Numbered from the stretch's first letter, positions 1-8,294 are shown. The stretch: DNA of 64,000 bases from JACQGZ01 sp036004665 (GCA_036004665.1 DASYRG010000074.1:1-64000), one strand, 5' to 3'. Notes: generated by a model from the sequence alone, not told the origin. Program-made: numbers and translations.

Positions 1-87
1 CGGCAGGTTCTGCTGGGTGAACGCCGCCGATGGCCAAAGGAATGAGCCGATCAACACGACTGCAAGCAGAGTGTAACGCCACTTCAT
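1..87 (-). CDS. 5' end of a secreted or lipid-anchored protein gene (partial)
   Basis: Only the first 29 codons lie in the window. The ATG at 85-87 follows a good ribosome binding site, GGGAGGTG, 5-10 bases upstream. The visible product has two basic residues (K2, R4), a hydrophobic core (LLAVVLIGSFLW) and a small-residue stretch (PSAAFTQQ), which is a typical Sec signal peptide with probable cleavage after SAA or AFT. The rest runs off the left edge, so the function cannot be named. The reading frame is open to base 1. Confidence 0.6.
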   Translation of the reverse strand, partial: MKWRYTLLAVVLIGSFLWPSAAFTQQNLP

Positions 88-207
88 GACCAACACCTCC
101 CATGCCCTATGGCATTCGGTCTACCTTCCTTCTCCAAACTAGGAAGCGACCGAGCACCCGGATAGTCCACGAAATGGACTGCTCGACTGTCTCAGGGGGA
201 GGAGGTA

Positions 208-254
208 GTTCGAAGCCCGAGCTCTCGCCCGGGCATCATGAAGGATCTTCGAAC
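208..254 (-). other. Two-tier hairpin downstream of tRNA-Gln
   Basis: An outer 7-bp stem (GTTCGAA at 208-214 with TTCGAAC at 248-254) encloses an 8-base inner stem (215-222 with 227-234, one G-U pair). On the minus strand the loop is GAGA, a GNRA-type tetraloop. Bases 235-247 form a one-sided bulge. It lies immediately 3' of the tRNA and upstream of the partial secreted-protein gene. No U-run follows, so it may be a processing or stability element rather than a simple terminator. Confidence 0.4.
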
Positions 255-258
255 CTGG

Positions 259-329
259 CTGGGGGAGGAGGATTCGAACCCCCGCTAACGGGTCCAGAGC
301 CCGTCGTCCTACCGCTAGACGATCCCCCA
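259..329 (-). tRNA. tRNA-Gln (anticodon CUG)
   Basis: The minus strand folds as a 71-nt cloverleaf. The acceptor stem is TGGGGGA/TCCCCCA with discriminator G. The anticodon stem ACGGG/CCCGT carries loop CTCTGGA with anticodon CTG at 295-297, and the T arm has the GGTTCGAATCC signature. CCA is not encoded. Its 5' end is only about 12 bases past the gltX stop, so it is probably cut from the prs-gltX transcript. If GltX here is non-discriminating, this tRNA would be one of its substrates, via Glu-tRNA-Gln and GatCAB. That biochemical link is inference. Confidence 0.95.
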
Positions 330-341
330 GCGACGTCCTGA

Positions 342-1817
342 TTATACTACCGTGCTTGCGGCAGCGGCGCGGAGGCGCCCGACGACGCGCTCGCGCCCCA
401 GGACCTCCATCAATTCGAAGAGGCCGGGGCCGGCGGTCTTGCCCGAGAGGGCCACGCGCACCGGGTGGATGAGTTCCCGGGAGTGCATCCCCCGCTCCTC
501 GGCGAGGCGGCGCACCGCTTCCTCTGCGGCCTGACGGCTCAAACCATCGCCACTCTCGATGCGTTCAGCCAGCGCGGTGAGCAGCGCAGGGACCTGCGGG
601 TCCCGCAGGTAGCGTTCCACCGCGGCCGGATCGAAGGCCACATCACGAAAGAAGAAGTCCCCGTAGGTCAGGACGTCTTCTCCCACTTTGATGCGGTCGC
701 CCAGGGCCTCGACGACCCGCGCTACGTACGTGCGGTGCGCTTCGGTGACCTCCTCCGGCAGCAGTCCGTGCTGCTGCAGGATCGACACGGCGAGATCGAC
801 CACCCGGTAGGAGTCGCGTTCCATCATCTGCCGCATGTAGACGCCGTTCATCCAGTTGAGTTTCGAGAGATCGAACACGGCGGGGGACCGGCCGATCTCT
901 TCGATGCGGAACTTCGCGATCAGTTCTTCTAATGTATACATCTCGCGGTCCTCCTCCGGGTACCAGCCCATCAGCGCGAAGAAGTTGCGCAGCGCCTCTG
1001 GCAGGTACCCCTGCCGGCGGTAGTCGCGCAAGGCCGTGTCCCCCAGCCGCTTGCTCAGCTTCTTGCGGTCGGTGCCCAGGATCACCGGGAGATGGGCAAA
1101 CAGGGGCGGCGTCCAGCCGAGGGCTTCATACATCACCAGCTGCTTCGGCGTATTCGAGAGGTGCTCGGCGCCACGGATGCTGTGGCTGATCTCCATCAGA
1201 TGGTCGTCGACGACGTTGGCGAAATTGTAAAGCGGACTCCCGTCCGAACGCACGATGATGTAGTCATCCAGGTGCTCGGGCGAGAACTCCACCTGGCCGC
1301 GCACGAGATCCTCAACGACAATACTGCGCCCGACATCGCGGATGCGCACCCGGATCGCCGGCCGGCGCCCTTCCGCTTCGGACGCCGCCCGCTCGGCCGG
1401 TAACAGTTCGCGGCAGCGCCCCGAGTAGCGGTAGGGCAGCCGCCGCTGTTGCGCCCGGCGCCGTTCCGTCTCCAGTTCCCCCGGAGTGCAGTAGCACGGG
1501 TATGCGCCACCGCGCTCGATCAGCTCGCGAGCGTACCGGCCGTACAGATCAAAGCGTTCGGTCTGGCGGTAAGGGCCGAACGGCCCGCCCACGTCGGGCC
1601 CCTCCTCCCAGTCCAGCCCCAGCCAGCGCAGGTCCTCCAGGATTGTCTGCTCGTACTCCTGCGTCGAGCGGGCCCGGTCGGTGTCCTCGATCCGGATGAC
1701 CATCACCCCGGCGTGGTGGCGAGCGAAGAGCCAGACGAAGAAGCAGTTCCACGCCCCGCCGATGTGCAGGTAGCCGGTGGGGCTGCCGGCGTAGCGCGTC
1801 CGGACGGTCACGGCCAT
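342..1817 (-). CDS. gltX: Glutamyl-tRNA synthetase
   Basis: Class I aminoacyl-tRNA synthetase of 491 residues that charges tRNA-Glu and, in many lineages without GlnRS, also tRNA-Gln. The HIGH-type signature is SPTGYLHIGG at residues 12-21, followed by RIEDTD. KLSKR, the KMSKS equivalent, is at 253-257. Cysteines at 108, 110 and 135 could belong to a zinc site. The signature varies: family APSPTG reads AGSPTG here, and the usual GGAR reads GGAW. The ATG at 1817 follows AGAGGT. The gene is 15 bases after prs and tRNA-Gln is directly downstream, so the three appear co-transcribed. The adjacency to tRNA-Gln fits a non-discriminating enzyme, but specificity cannot be read from sequence alone. Confidence 0.95.
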   Translation of the reverse strand: MAVTVRTRYAGSPTGYLHIGGAWNCFFVWLFARHHAGVMVIRIEDTDRARSTQEYEQTILEDLRWLGLDWEEGPDVGGPFGPYRQTERFDLYGRYARELIERGGAYPCYCTPGELETERRRAQQRRLPYRYSGRCRELLPAERAASEAEGRRPAIRVRIRDVGRSIVVEDLVRGQVEFSPEHLDDYIIVRSDGSPLYNFANVVDDHLMEISHSIRGAEHLSNTPKQLVMYEALGWTPPLFAHLPVILGTDRKKLSKRLGDTALRDYRRQGYLPEALRNFFALMGWYPEEDREMYTLEELIAKFRIEEIGRSPAVFDLSKLNWMNGVYMRQMMERDSYRVVDLAVSILQQHGLLPEEVTEAHRTYVARVVEALGDRIKVGEDVLTYGDFFFRDVAFDPAAVERYLRDPQVPALLTALAERIESGDGLSRQAAEEAVRRLAEERGMHSRELIHPVRVALSGKTAGPGLFELMEVLGRERVVGRLRAAAASTVV

Positions 1818-1832
1818 CTGACCTCTGCGGAA

Positions 1833-2783
1833 TTAGGTGAACAGGATGCTGACGGATTGGTTCATGTGGATCCGGCGGATCGCTTCCGCCAGCAGCGGCG
1901 CGGCGGAGAGCACGGTGATCTTCTCCAGCATCCGCTCCGGGGGGATGGTGACGGTGTTGGTGACGACGACCTCCTTGATCTCCTCGCGGGCCAGCCGCTC
2001 GGGCGCGGGCCCGGAGAGCACGGCGTGCGTTGCGCAAATGTAGACCTCGGGGCGGGCTCCCGCGCCGTTCAGGACGTCCACCGCCCCGGCCAGGGTGCCG
2101 GCGGTGGAGATGACGTCCTCGATCATGATCGGGGTGCGCCCCTCGACCTCGCCGACGATCTGCATCGGCTCCTTGACGTCTTTGCCCACGCGGCGCTGGA
2201 AGATGATCGCCAGCGGCAGGTCCAGCCGGTCGGCGAGCTGCCGGCTGCGCTTCACCGTGCCGTCGTCGGCGGCCACCACCACGCCGTTGCGCAGATTCCG
2301 CTCCCGCAGGTAATCGGCGAAGAGCGGGAGGGCCCGCAGATGGTCCACGGGGATGTTGAAGAAGCCTTCGATCTGCCCCGCGTGCAGGTCCAGGGTGAGC
2401 AGACGGTCGGCTCCCGCGCTGACGAGCAGATCGGCCACCAGCCTCCCGGTGATGGGCTCGCGAGGCGCGTCCTTCTTGTCCTTGCGCGCGTAGCCGTAGT
2501 AGGGCACCACCGCGGTGATGCGCCCGGCGGAGGCCCGCCGCAGCGCGTCCATCATGATCAGTAGTTCCATCAGGTGCTCGTTGACGGGCGGAGAGGTGGG
2601 CTGGATGACAAAGACGTCTTCGCCGCGGGCGTTCTCTTCGAACCGGACGTACACCTCACCGTCGGCGAACCGGGTGATCGAACAACGTCCGGGCGACATC
2701 TGCAGATACCCGGCGATCTCCTCGCCGAGCGCGGGATTGGCCGTGCCGGAGAAGAGCTTGAGCCGCCGCAGTGGCTCATCCAT
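1833..2783 (-). CDS. prs: Ribose-phosphate pyrophosphokinase (PRPP synthetase)
   Basis: Makes PRPP from ribose 5-phosphate and ATP for nucleotide, His and Trp synthesis. The start chosen (ATG at 2783) gives 316 residues beginning MDEPLRRLKLFSGTANPALG, which matches normal family N-termini. Conserved parts are RFADGEVYVRF, the ATP/flexible-loop region YYGYARKDKKDAPREP, LDLHAGQIEGFF and the PRPP loop. That loop reads IEDVISTAGT here instead of the usual VDDxxDTAGT, and the downstream segment is AADDGTVKRSR. The frame stays open to an ATG at 2909, which would add 42 residues made of 9-residue repeats (STEPVSGAR). This extension is encoded by a 27-bp tandem repeat and is probably leader, not protein. 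gltX follows 15 bases downstream. Confidence 0.93.
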   Translation of the reverse strand: MDEPLRRLKLFSGTANPALGEEIAGYLQMSPGRCSITRFADGEVYVRFEENARGEDVFVIQPTSPPVNEHLMELLIMMDALRRASAGRITAVVPYYGYARKDKKDAPREPITGRLVADLLVSAGADRLLTLDLHAGQIEGFFNIPVDHLRALPLFADYLRERNLRNGVVVAADDGTVKRSRQLADRLDLPLAIIFQRRVGKDVKEPMQIVGEVEGRTPIMIEDVISTAGTLAGAVDVLNGAGARPEVYICATHAVLSGPAPERLAREEIKEVVVTNTVTIPPERMLEKITVLSAAPLLAEAIRRIHMNQSVSILFT

Positions 2784-2889
2784 TGAAACGGCACCGCTCA
2801 CGGGTTCCGTTGAACGGGCACCGCTCACGGGTTCCGTTGAACGGGCACCGCTCACGGGTTCCGTTGAAGGGGCACTGCTCACCAGTTCC
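2782..2889 (-). repeat. Four 27-bp tandem repeats at the prs start
   Basis: Four head-to-tail copies lie at 2782-2808, 2809-2835, 2836-2862 and 2863-2889. The two middle copies are identical and the outer two carry a few substitutions. All are in frame with prs and free of stops. The prs ATG at 2783 sits at the edge of the last copy, where the repeat's CAACGG has become CAATGG. The array therefore forms either the mRNA leader or a variable N-terminal extension of Prs. Confidence 0.9.
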
Positions 2890-2917
2890 GGAGCGCGGGC
2901 GGTCTTCATCCGGCCTC

Positions 2918-2923
2918 ATTATC
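2918..2923 (-). promoter_or_regulatory. Possible prs promoter -10 (GATAAT)
   Basis: A GATAAT hexamer lies in the AT-rich spacer between the spoVS terminator and prs. No clear -35 is visible 16-18 bases upstream. Transcription from here would begin near 2911. The ATG at 2909 would then be leaderless, while the ATG at 2783 would have a leader of about 130 nt that contains the 27-bp repeats. Confidence 0.3.
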
Positions 2924-2928
2924 GCATG

Positions 2929-2955
2929 AAAAAAGGGCGCGGCCCGGTGCGCCCT
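2929..2955 (-). terminator. Intrinsic terminator downstream of spoVS
   Basis: On the minus strand AGGGCGC (2949-2955) pairs perfectly with GCGCCCT (2934-2940) across an 8-base loop and runs straight into six T residues. It separates spoVS from the prs-gltX-tRNA unit. Confidence 0.85.
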
Positions 2956-2977
2956 CACCTCTCCGTGCGCCCGCGCG

Positions 2978-3241
2978 TCAGCGGGATTGGACCAGAAAGC
3001 GAATCGCCGTCCGTTCTTCACCTTCGATCTCAACCTTCGTGAATGCCGGGATCGCCACCAGATCGATGCCGTTGGGGGCGACGAACCCGCGGGTGATCGC
3101 GATCGCCTTCACCGCCTGATTGACTGCTCCCGCTCCTACCGCCTGCAACTCCACCGATCCTCGTTCTCGCAGCACCGCCGCCAGTGCCCCCGCCACCGCT
3201 TTGGGTTTGGAGTCGTGGGACACCTTCAGCACCTCCGGCAT
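2978..3241 (-). CDS. spoVS: SpoVS-family DNA/RNA-binding protein (stage V sporulation protein S)
   Basis: The protein of 87 residues matches the SpoVS (Alba-like) family along its length: MPEVLKVSHDSKP, VAGALAAVLRERG, VGAGAVNQAVKAIAI, RGFVAPNGIDLVAIPAF and a final GEERTAIRFLV. In Bacillus SpoVS affects spore coat and septation. The family also occurs in non-sporulating Thermus and Deinococcus, so it is no proof of sporulation. The ATG follows GAGGAGG with 9-base spacing. The gene has its own leader, with a sigma-H-like promoter candidate at 3290-3318, and a strong terminator, so it is probably monocistronic. No other sporulation gene is in the window. Confidence 0.93.
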   Translation of the reverse strand: MPEVLKVSHDSKPKAVAGALAAVLRERGSVELQAVGAGAVNQAVKAIAITRGFVAPNGIDLVAIPAFTKVEIEGEERTAIRFLVQSR

Positions 3242-3289
3242 GCGACGGCGCCTCCTCGAATGCTACGATTGTGGTCCGGTAAGCCCCAG

Positions 3290-3318
3290 TAATTAGGCGG
3301 AAGCCCCGGAAATCCTTT
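3290..3318 (-). promoter_or_regulatory. Candidate sigma-H-like promoter of spoVS
   Basis: Read on the minus strand, AAAGGATTT (3310-3318) fits the Bacillus sigma-H -35 consensus RNAGGAWWW exactly. After 11 bases, GCCTAATTA (3290-3298) fits the -10 RNNGAATWW with one mismatch. It lies about 50 bases before the spoVS start. B. subtilis spoVS is known to be sigma-H dependent. Whether this organism has a sigma-H is unknown. Confidence 0.35.
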
Positions 3319-3332
3319 AACGACGGGGGATT

Positions 3333-4424
3333 TCAGGCCCCAGCGTACAGCCGGGCGGCCACGTCGGCGGCCAGGGCGGCTCGCCTCCGGAGCTCCTCTC
3401 GGGCCGCCGCCAGCCGGGTCTCCAGGACACCCCGGGAGGACCATGCCCGCTCGACGGCCTGGGCAGTCTCCGCGGGTGGCGCGTCCAGCGGCAGTGCCTC
3501 CCCCACCCCTAGCTCGCGCAACAAGGCCGTCACCTTCGGGTCGTAGGCCAGACCCACCGGGGGCGTGCCGGCGACCGCCGCAAAGAGGAGGGCGTGCAGG
3601 CGGAGCCCGACCAGCACCCGCATCCGCCCGATCAGGGAGAGCGCGTCGCCGGGGCTGAGAGGCTGCTCCACCACGACACCACCGGCGGAGGCGGCCAGCG
3701 TCCGGGAGAGCGGAAGATCGAGGACCGGATGGAAGGGCAGCATCACCACGGTCGCGCTCAGCCTCCCCGCAGCCTGGCGCAGCGCGCGGCCGAGTGGTTC
3801 GGCGAACGCGTTGCCACCCCACGGTCGGACGCAGACTCCGAGGATTGGCCCGGATCCCAGACCGAGCGCGGCCAGCAGCTCGTCGGCCCGTTCGGGTGGC
3901 GCCGCGCGGAGGAGGACAGCAGGATCGGCGGCGAGGACCGGAGTGGCGCGAGGGGCCAGCGCGCGGACGAGGGCGAAGGACTCCATGTCCCGTACGCTCA
4001 CCGCGTCGAGTCGCCCGAGGAGGCGCCCCGCCAGCACCCGGATGGGAGCACGACGCAGCGGACCGATGCCAGAGGCGTAGATCATCGTGCGCGGCACCAG
4101 GGCTGCGGCGACCCAGAGCACGCCGAGATAGTACAGGGCGCTGCGGGCGCTGGTCGCATCCTGCAGCAGCGATCCGCCGCCGGAGAGGAAGAGCCGGACC
4201 CGCCGCATCGCCCGCAGGATCGACCTCGCGTCGATGCGGTCGATCGCCTCCACACCGTGCGCGGCCGCCGTCGCCCCAGGATCACCGGAGAGCACGATCA
4301 GCGGAACATCGCCGAGTCGCGGCCGCAGGCTCTGCACCATCCCCGCCAGGACAGCCTCGTCTCCGAGATTCCCAAACCCGTAGAACCCAGAAATGAGTAC
4401 CCCGGACCGCCCGCTTCCGCGCAC
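3333..4424 (-). CDS. csaB: Polysaccharide pyruvyl transferase CsaB
   Basis: A 363-residue protein of the polysaccharide pyruvyl transferase family. It begins with GVLISGFYGFGNLGDEAVL and continues with LFLSGGGSLLQD, YASGIGPL, VSVRDMESF, a GVCVRPW block and GLRLHALLFA, all typical of CsaB. The enzyme transfers pyruvate from PEP to a secondary cell-wall polymer, and in Bacillus this ketal anchors SLH-domain S-layer proteins. It starts one base after the DUF5693 stop, so the two are co-translated. This pairing is common in Terrabacteria and points to an S-layer or pyruvylated envelope polymer. No SLH protein is in this window. Confidence 0.88.
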   Translation of the reverse strand: MRGSGRSGVLISGFYGFGNLGDEAVLAGMVQSLRPRLGDVPLIVLSGDPGATAAAHGVEAIDRIDARSILRAMRRVRLFLSGGGSLLQDATSARSALYYLGVLWVAAALVPRTMIYASGIGPLRRAPIRVLAGRLLGRLDAVSVRDMESFALVRALAPRATPVLAADPAVLLRAAPPERADELLAALGLGSGPILGVCVRPWGGNAFAEPLGRALRQAAGRLSATVVMLPFHPVLDLPLSRTLAASAGGVVVEQPLSPGDALSLIGRMRVLVGLRLHALLFAAVAGTPPVGLAYDPKVTALLRELGVGEALPLDAPPAETAQAVERAWSSRGVLETRLAAAREELRRRAALAADVAARLYAGA

Positions 4425-4425
4425 C

Positions 4426-6480
4426 TCAGTCGACGGCGGACGGCGGCGCGGCGCGCGCGGGGGCGCGCTCGGGGATCTGCGACATCGCCTCCGGCCGCCA
4501 GCGTCTCACCACCCAGGCGAGGAGGGCGACCGGAAGCGCTCCTAGCAGCGTCCCGATGATCAGCGCGTACAGCGTGCGCAGCAGCACGATGGTCAACGGG
4601 GTGTGGATGTGGGAGAAGGAGTTGACTAACCCCGCCTGCCCGATCGCCCCGACGACCGCCAGCGGCACGACCCAGGCCCGCAGCCGCAGGGCCGCCGCGG
4701 CTGCGGCGAGCATCAGCGCGGGGTGGCCGATGAGAAACTCCTTTGTGCGGGGACGCGCCACCAGCAGGTCCTCCAGGACCTCGCGCGCGCGCGCCTCCAC
4801 GCCCAAGAGCGGTAGTCCGACGTTGCCGCTGCGGCCGAGCAACATCACCGCGGCCACCGCCGCCGCGACTGCCACTACAGCGGTCTGCAGACGCAGCGGA
4901 CGGTCCAGCCACCGCCAGAGTGCACGCGCGGTCGAGCGCGGGTCCGCGTCGGGTCGCGCAGAGAAGACCAGCAGGAACGCGGCGAGGACCGGCGGGACGA
5001 TGTGGGCCACCTTGACGCCGAGGAATGTCTGGACCGCTAGCATAAAGGGCCACGACGTGAGCAGCGCCGCCACCAGCACGCCCGCTCCCGCGGAGATCAG
5101 CGAGGCCTGCCACAACCGCGCCACGCTCTGGGCGAGGACGGATCGGCCACCCCCGCCGTGGGGGCGGCCCGCGCCGGCAAGCGACCGGAAGACCGCCACC
5201 GTGGCGCCCGCGACGGCCGCGCCCAATGCGAGAAGTTTGAGGAAGAGGACCCAGAGCTCTCCGGGGGCGAGGGCGGCAAGCGCACCGGCAAGACCGCCGG
5301 CGGCCACCAGCGCCAGCGTTCCCGTCGTGCCCAGCGGCATGCCGGCGGCGCGGGTGAGGTCCGCGATGAGGACCGCGCCGAGGGCCAGCGCCCCGGCGAC
5401 AACCACCGCGAGCACCGGCGCCGCGGGGGCAACCTCAGGGATAGGATCGACCGGGCCCAACCGGAACCCGCTGGCCCGGAGGCCTTGGGCAATTGTCTGG
5501 ACCAGGGTGAGGTTGGCGTCGATGGGGTCGACGCCCGCGGTCGTTTGCTGCATGGGACGCACGTAGAGCAGCCGGATCGAGCGCTCCTGCGGCGCGCGCA
5601 GGAATTTGTCCACGATGGTCGCGGGCGCCAGGGTGGCCATCTCCTCCGGGGTCAGGCTAAAGAGGCGGATCACCTGCGGCCGCATCTTCGCGGTCAGCGC
5701 GTCCTCTCCACGCTGCTTGCGGCGGGCGATGAACGCCTCGACGCGCCCCACCCGATACCCGAGGTCGCGCAGCGCCCGGGCGGACGGACCGATGAGACGC
5801 TCGAACCCGAGGACGTCCGCACCTTCGAAGACGACGGTCAGCCCGTCCCCCACCGCGCGGTAGGCCTCGATCTTGCGGCCGATCGACTCCTCGGTCAGCC
5901 CGTGGTAGTTGCGCGGGCGCAGGACGAGGCGGAACGCCGACTCGCGCACGGCCACGGCGACCAGTGGGTCGAAGCCCAGCCCGATCTCTTCCAGGTCCTG
6001 GACCGTGCCCATGACCTCGAGCAGCTCTCCGGCCCGCCGCACGCGGGGCGCGCCGAGGATCCGGGTGAGCGCCTCTTCCACCCAGCCGCGCATCGCCGGG
6101 TGCGGCAGGACGTACACCGCCTCGTCGCGGACCGCTCCGGAGCGGACCAGGCTCAGGTACGGGCCGCCGATGGCGCCGGCGCGCGCCTCAGCGAGGACTT
6201 CCCCCCCCGATCGGTAGGCGGCGAGCCCGTCTTCGGCCAGGCTCTCCAGCGTCTGCTCGTAGAGGGCGACCGAGGTGGCCCCCCGCGCGTGTAGATCGGT
6301 CAGGAGGTCACCCGTCTTCCGGCCTTCGCGCACGGCGAGGTCGCGCCAGGCGGGAGCGTCGAGGATGAGTTCGACCGTACGCGCGCCCGCCTCGATCCGC
6401 CAGCGCATCAGCAGGATGGCGCCGGCGGCGATGAGGCCGAGGAGGATGAGGACGCCCAGGATACGATCCTGCCGTTTCAC
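4426..6480 (-). CDS. DUF5693 family multi-pass membrane protein
   Basis: A 684-residue protein with one N-terminal membrane helix (about residues 9-26), an extracytoplasmic domain to about residue 350 with ARGATSVALYEQTLESLAEDG near the front, and then roughly ten hydrophobic helices. This layout and its place directly before csaB match DUF5693, whose function is unproven. Export or assembly of the polymer that CsaB modifies is a context-based guess. It begins with GTG that overlaps the DUF2993 stop (GTGA) and ends one base before csaB. The C-terminus is Ala/Pro-rich and cytoplasmic. Confidence 0.75.
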   Translation of the reverse strand: MKRQDRILGVLILLGLIAAGAILLMRWRIEAGARTVELILDAPAWRDLAVREGRKTGDLLTDLHARGATSVALYEQTLESLAEDGLAAYRSGGEVLAEARAGAIGGPYLSLVRSGAVRDEAVYVLPHPAMRGWVEEALTRILGAPRVRRAGELLEVMGTVQDLEEIGLGFDPLVAVAVRESAFRLVLRPRNYHGLTEESIGRKIEAYRAVGDGLTVVFEGADVLGFERLIGPSARALRDLGYRVGRVEAFIARRKQRGEDALTAKMRPQVIRLFSLTPEEMATLAPATIVDKFLRAPQERSIRLLYVRPMQQTTAGVDPIDANLTLVQTIAQGLRASGFRLGPVDPIPEVAPAAPVLAVVVAGALALGAVLIADLTRAAGMPLGTTGTLALVAAGGLAGALAALAPGELWVLFLKLLALGAAVAGATVAVFRSLAGAGRPHGGGGRSVLAQSVARLWQASLISAGAGVLVAALLTSWPFMLAVQTFLGVKVAHIVPPVLAAFLLVFSARPDADPRSTARALWRWLDRPLRLQTAVVAVAAAVAAVMLLGRSGNVGLPLLGVEARAREVLEDLLVARPRTKEFLIGHPALMLAAAAAALRLRAWVVPLAVVGAIGQAGLVNSFSHIHTPLTIVLLRTLYALIIGTLLGALPVALLAWVVRRWRPEAMSQIPERAPARAAPPSAVD

Positions 6481-7184
6481 CGCGCGTCCACCCGGACCGT
6501 CATCGTCGCCTCGCCGCCTTCGACTGCCACCGATGAGATCCGCGCCGGAACAGGCAGCCCTGCCAGGTTGATCAGGGGATTGATCGACGCCACCAGCAGC
6601 GCCCCCACTTCGCGTGGGATCTCGACGCCGGAAACGGTCAGTTCCTGCACCTGCAGGTCCACCGTCGTCGGAGACGCGATCTCCAGACGCCCCACCAGCC
6701 GAGCCCGCAGGTCGAGCTCCCCGACGCGGACGTTCCCTTCGATCGTGATGAGGCCCTCCTCTAGCGACACCGTCGCGCTCTGGATGCTCTTGGCGGCGGC
6801 CAGGTACTGCTCGACGTTCTCGCGCGTGAGCGTCACCGCTCCCTCGCCGCCGGAGGCCGACTGCAGCACCAGCCGGTTCTCTCGAAAGAGCACGGGCAGA
6901 TCCACCCGGGCGTCGCTCAACCTGAGCGCGAGTCTGGCGACCGGCAGCTGGTTGACGGCGATACCGCGGGCCTCCATTCCCAGCGTGTCAAAAGACCCGG
7001 CGAGGAGCCGCCAGGGCACCCCGGCGACGCGGACGCTGACCCGCCCTCCCAGGCTCTCCCGCAGAGCGGACTCCAAGCGCCAGGACAGAATCTCCGGGAT
7101 GACCAGCGTGGCGACGACGGCGAGGGCGGCCAGGATGATGACGGGCCAGAGGAGCGGCCGCCAGCGACTGCGGGACGAGGCCAT
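6477..7184 (-). CDS. DUF2993 (LmeA-like) membrane-anchored protein
   Basis: The ATG at 7184 has GAAGG eight bases upstream and lies just after the prfB stop, giving 235 residues. A short basic start (SSRSRWR) leads into one membrane helix (about 10-30). The rest is an extracytoplasmic lipid-binding-like fold with the DUF2993 pattern: ESALRESLGG, GSFDTLGMEARG, LTRENVEQYLAA, VSLEEGLITIEG and a final VEGGEATMTVRV. Actinobacterial LmeA helps mature lipomannan. Here the link is only to the following DUF5693-csaB envelope genes. Its TGA overlaps the DUF5693 GTG. Confidence 0.75.
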   Translation of the reverse strand: MASSRSRWRPLLWPVIILAALAVVATLVIPEILSWRLESALRESLGGRVSVRVAGVPWRLLAGSFDTLGMEARGIAVNQLPVARLALRLSDARVDLPVLFRENRLVLQSASGGEGAVTLTRENVEQYLAAAKSIQSATVSLEEGLITIEGNVRVGELDLRARLVGRLEIASPTTVDLQVQELTVSGVEIPREVGALLVASINPLINLAGLPVPARISSVAVEGGEATMTVRVDAR

Positions 7185-7186
7185 CG

Positions 7187-8294
7187 TCAGGCCTTCGCCC
7201 CTGCCGCCTGTCGCAGATAGGCGTCGGTGAACGGCTCGAAGTCGCCGTCGAGAACCCCCTGGGCGTTGCCGACCTCTACGCCGGTGCGGTGGTCTTTCAC
7301 CATCTGATAGGGATGGAGCACATAGGAGCGGATCTGGTTGCCCCAGGCCGCGTCCTTGTGCTCGCCGCGCAGGACGGAGAGCGCCTCGCGCTGTTTCTGT
7401 TCCTCCAGCTCCAGCAGGCGGGCCCGCAGGATGCGCATCGCCGTGAGTTTGTTGGCGTGCTGGCTGCGTTCGTTCTGGCACTGCACGACCAGGCCGGTAG
7501 GCAGGTGCGTGATCCGCACCGCGGTCTCCACCTTGTTGACGTTCTGGCCGCCGGCCCCTCCCGCGCGGTAGGTCTCGACGCGCAGGTCCTCGTCCCGCAG
7601 CGTCACCTCCACTTCCGCCGCTTCGGGGATCACGTCCACAAGGGCAAACGAGGTGTGGCGCCGCTTGCTCGCGTCGAATGGGGAAATGCGCACCAGCCGG
7701 TGCACCCCCCGCTCGCCGCGCAGATAGCCGTAGGCGTTGGGACCCTGGACGATGACGGTGACGCTCTTCAGACCCGCTTCCTCCCCCGGAGAGAGGTCGG
7801 CGATCTCGGTGGCGAACCCATGCTGCTCCGCCCAGCGCAGATACATCCGCAGCAGCATCTCCGCCCAATCCGCCGCTTCGGTCCCTCCCGCCCCGGCGTG
7901 GATGGACACGATGGCGTTGGCCTGATCGTGGGGTTCGCCCAGGAGCCCCGCGACCTCGAGCCGCTCCAGATCCTCGAGGACCACCGCGGCCTCCCTCGTC
8001 AGTTCCTCCGGATCGATCCCGCCGGGCTGCTCTTCGGCCAGGGAGAGGAGGACGGTGAGGTCCTCCAGACGGCGGCCGGCGCGCTCGACTTCCTCGAGCC
8101 GGCTCTGCGCGGCGCTCAGTTCGCGCCCGAGGCGGCGTGCGTCGTCAGGATTGTCCCACAGGGTGGGCCGCTGCAGTGCCGCTTCGAGTTCGGCGATGCG
8201 GCGGAGGATACCGTCCAGGTCAAAGATGACCCCGGATGGCGGCGAGCTTGCGCTGGCTCTGGTCGATGGCGGATTTCACGTCGTCGAGTGTCAT
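7187..8294 (-). CDS. prfB: Peptide chain release factor 2, programmed +1 frameshift
   Basis: RF2 reads UGA and UAA. The gene starts at ATG 8294 (AGGAG seven bases upstream) and reads 24 codons to an in-frame TGA at 8220-8222. The stop sits in the classic slippery site CTT TGA C, preceded by a CGGGG SD-like stimulator. After a +1 shift at CTT, translation resumes at GAC (8219-8221) and continues as LDLDGILRRIAELEAAL. The body carries the SPF anticodon-mimic region (RISPFDASKRRHTS) and the GGQ loop (AGGAGGQNVNKVE). The product is about 369 residues. Low RF2 favours the shift, so the gene autoregulates. Confidence 0.95.

Noticed and set aside
215..259. A second, degenerate tRNA next to tRNA-Gln
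   Set aside because: GTTCGAA occurs twice, but no acceptor or anticodon stem can be built; the bases form a nested hairpin instead.
1449..2564. Long plus-strand frame (371 codons) across gltX and prs
   Set aside because: It is the antisense shadow of two clear synthetase/PRPP genes; composition is the low-complexity R/P/A/H pattern of GC-rich off-frames.
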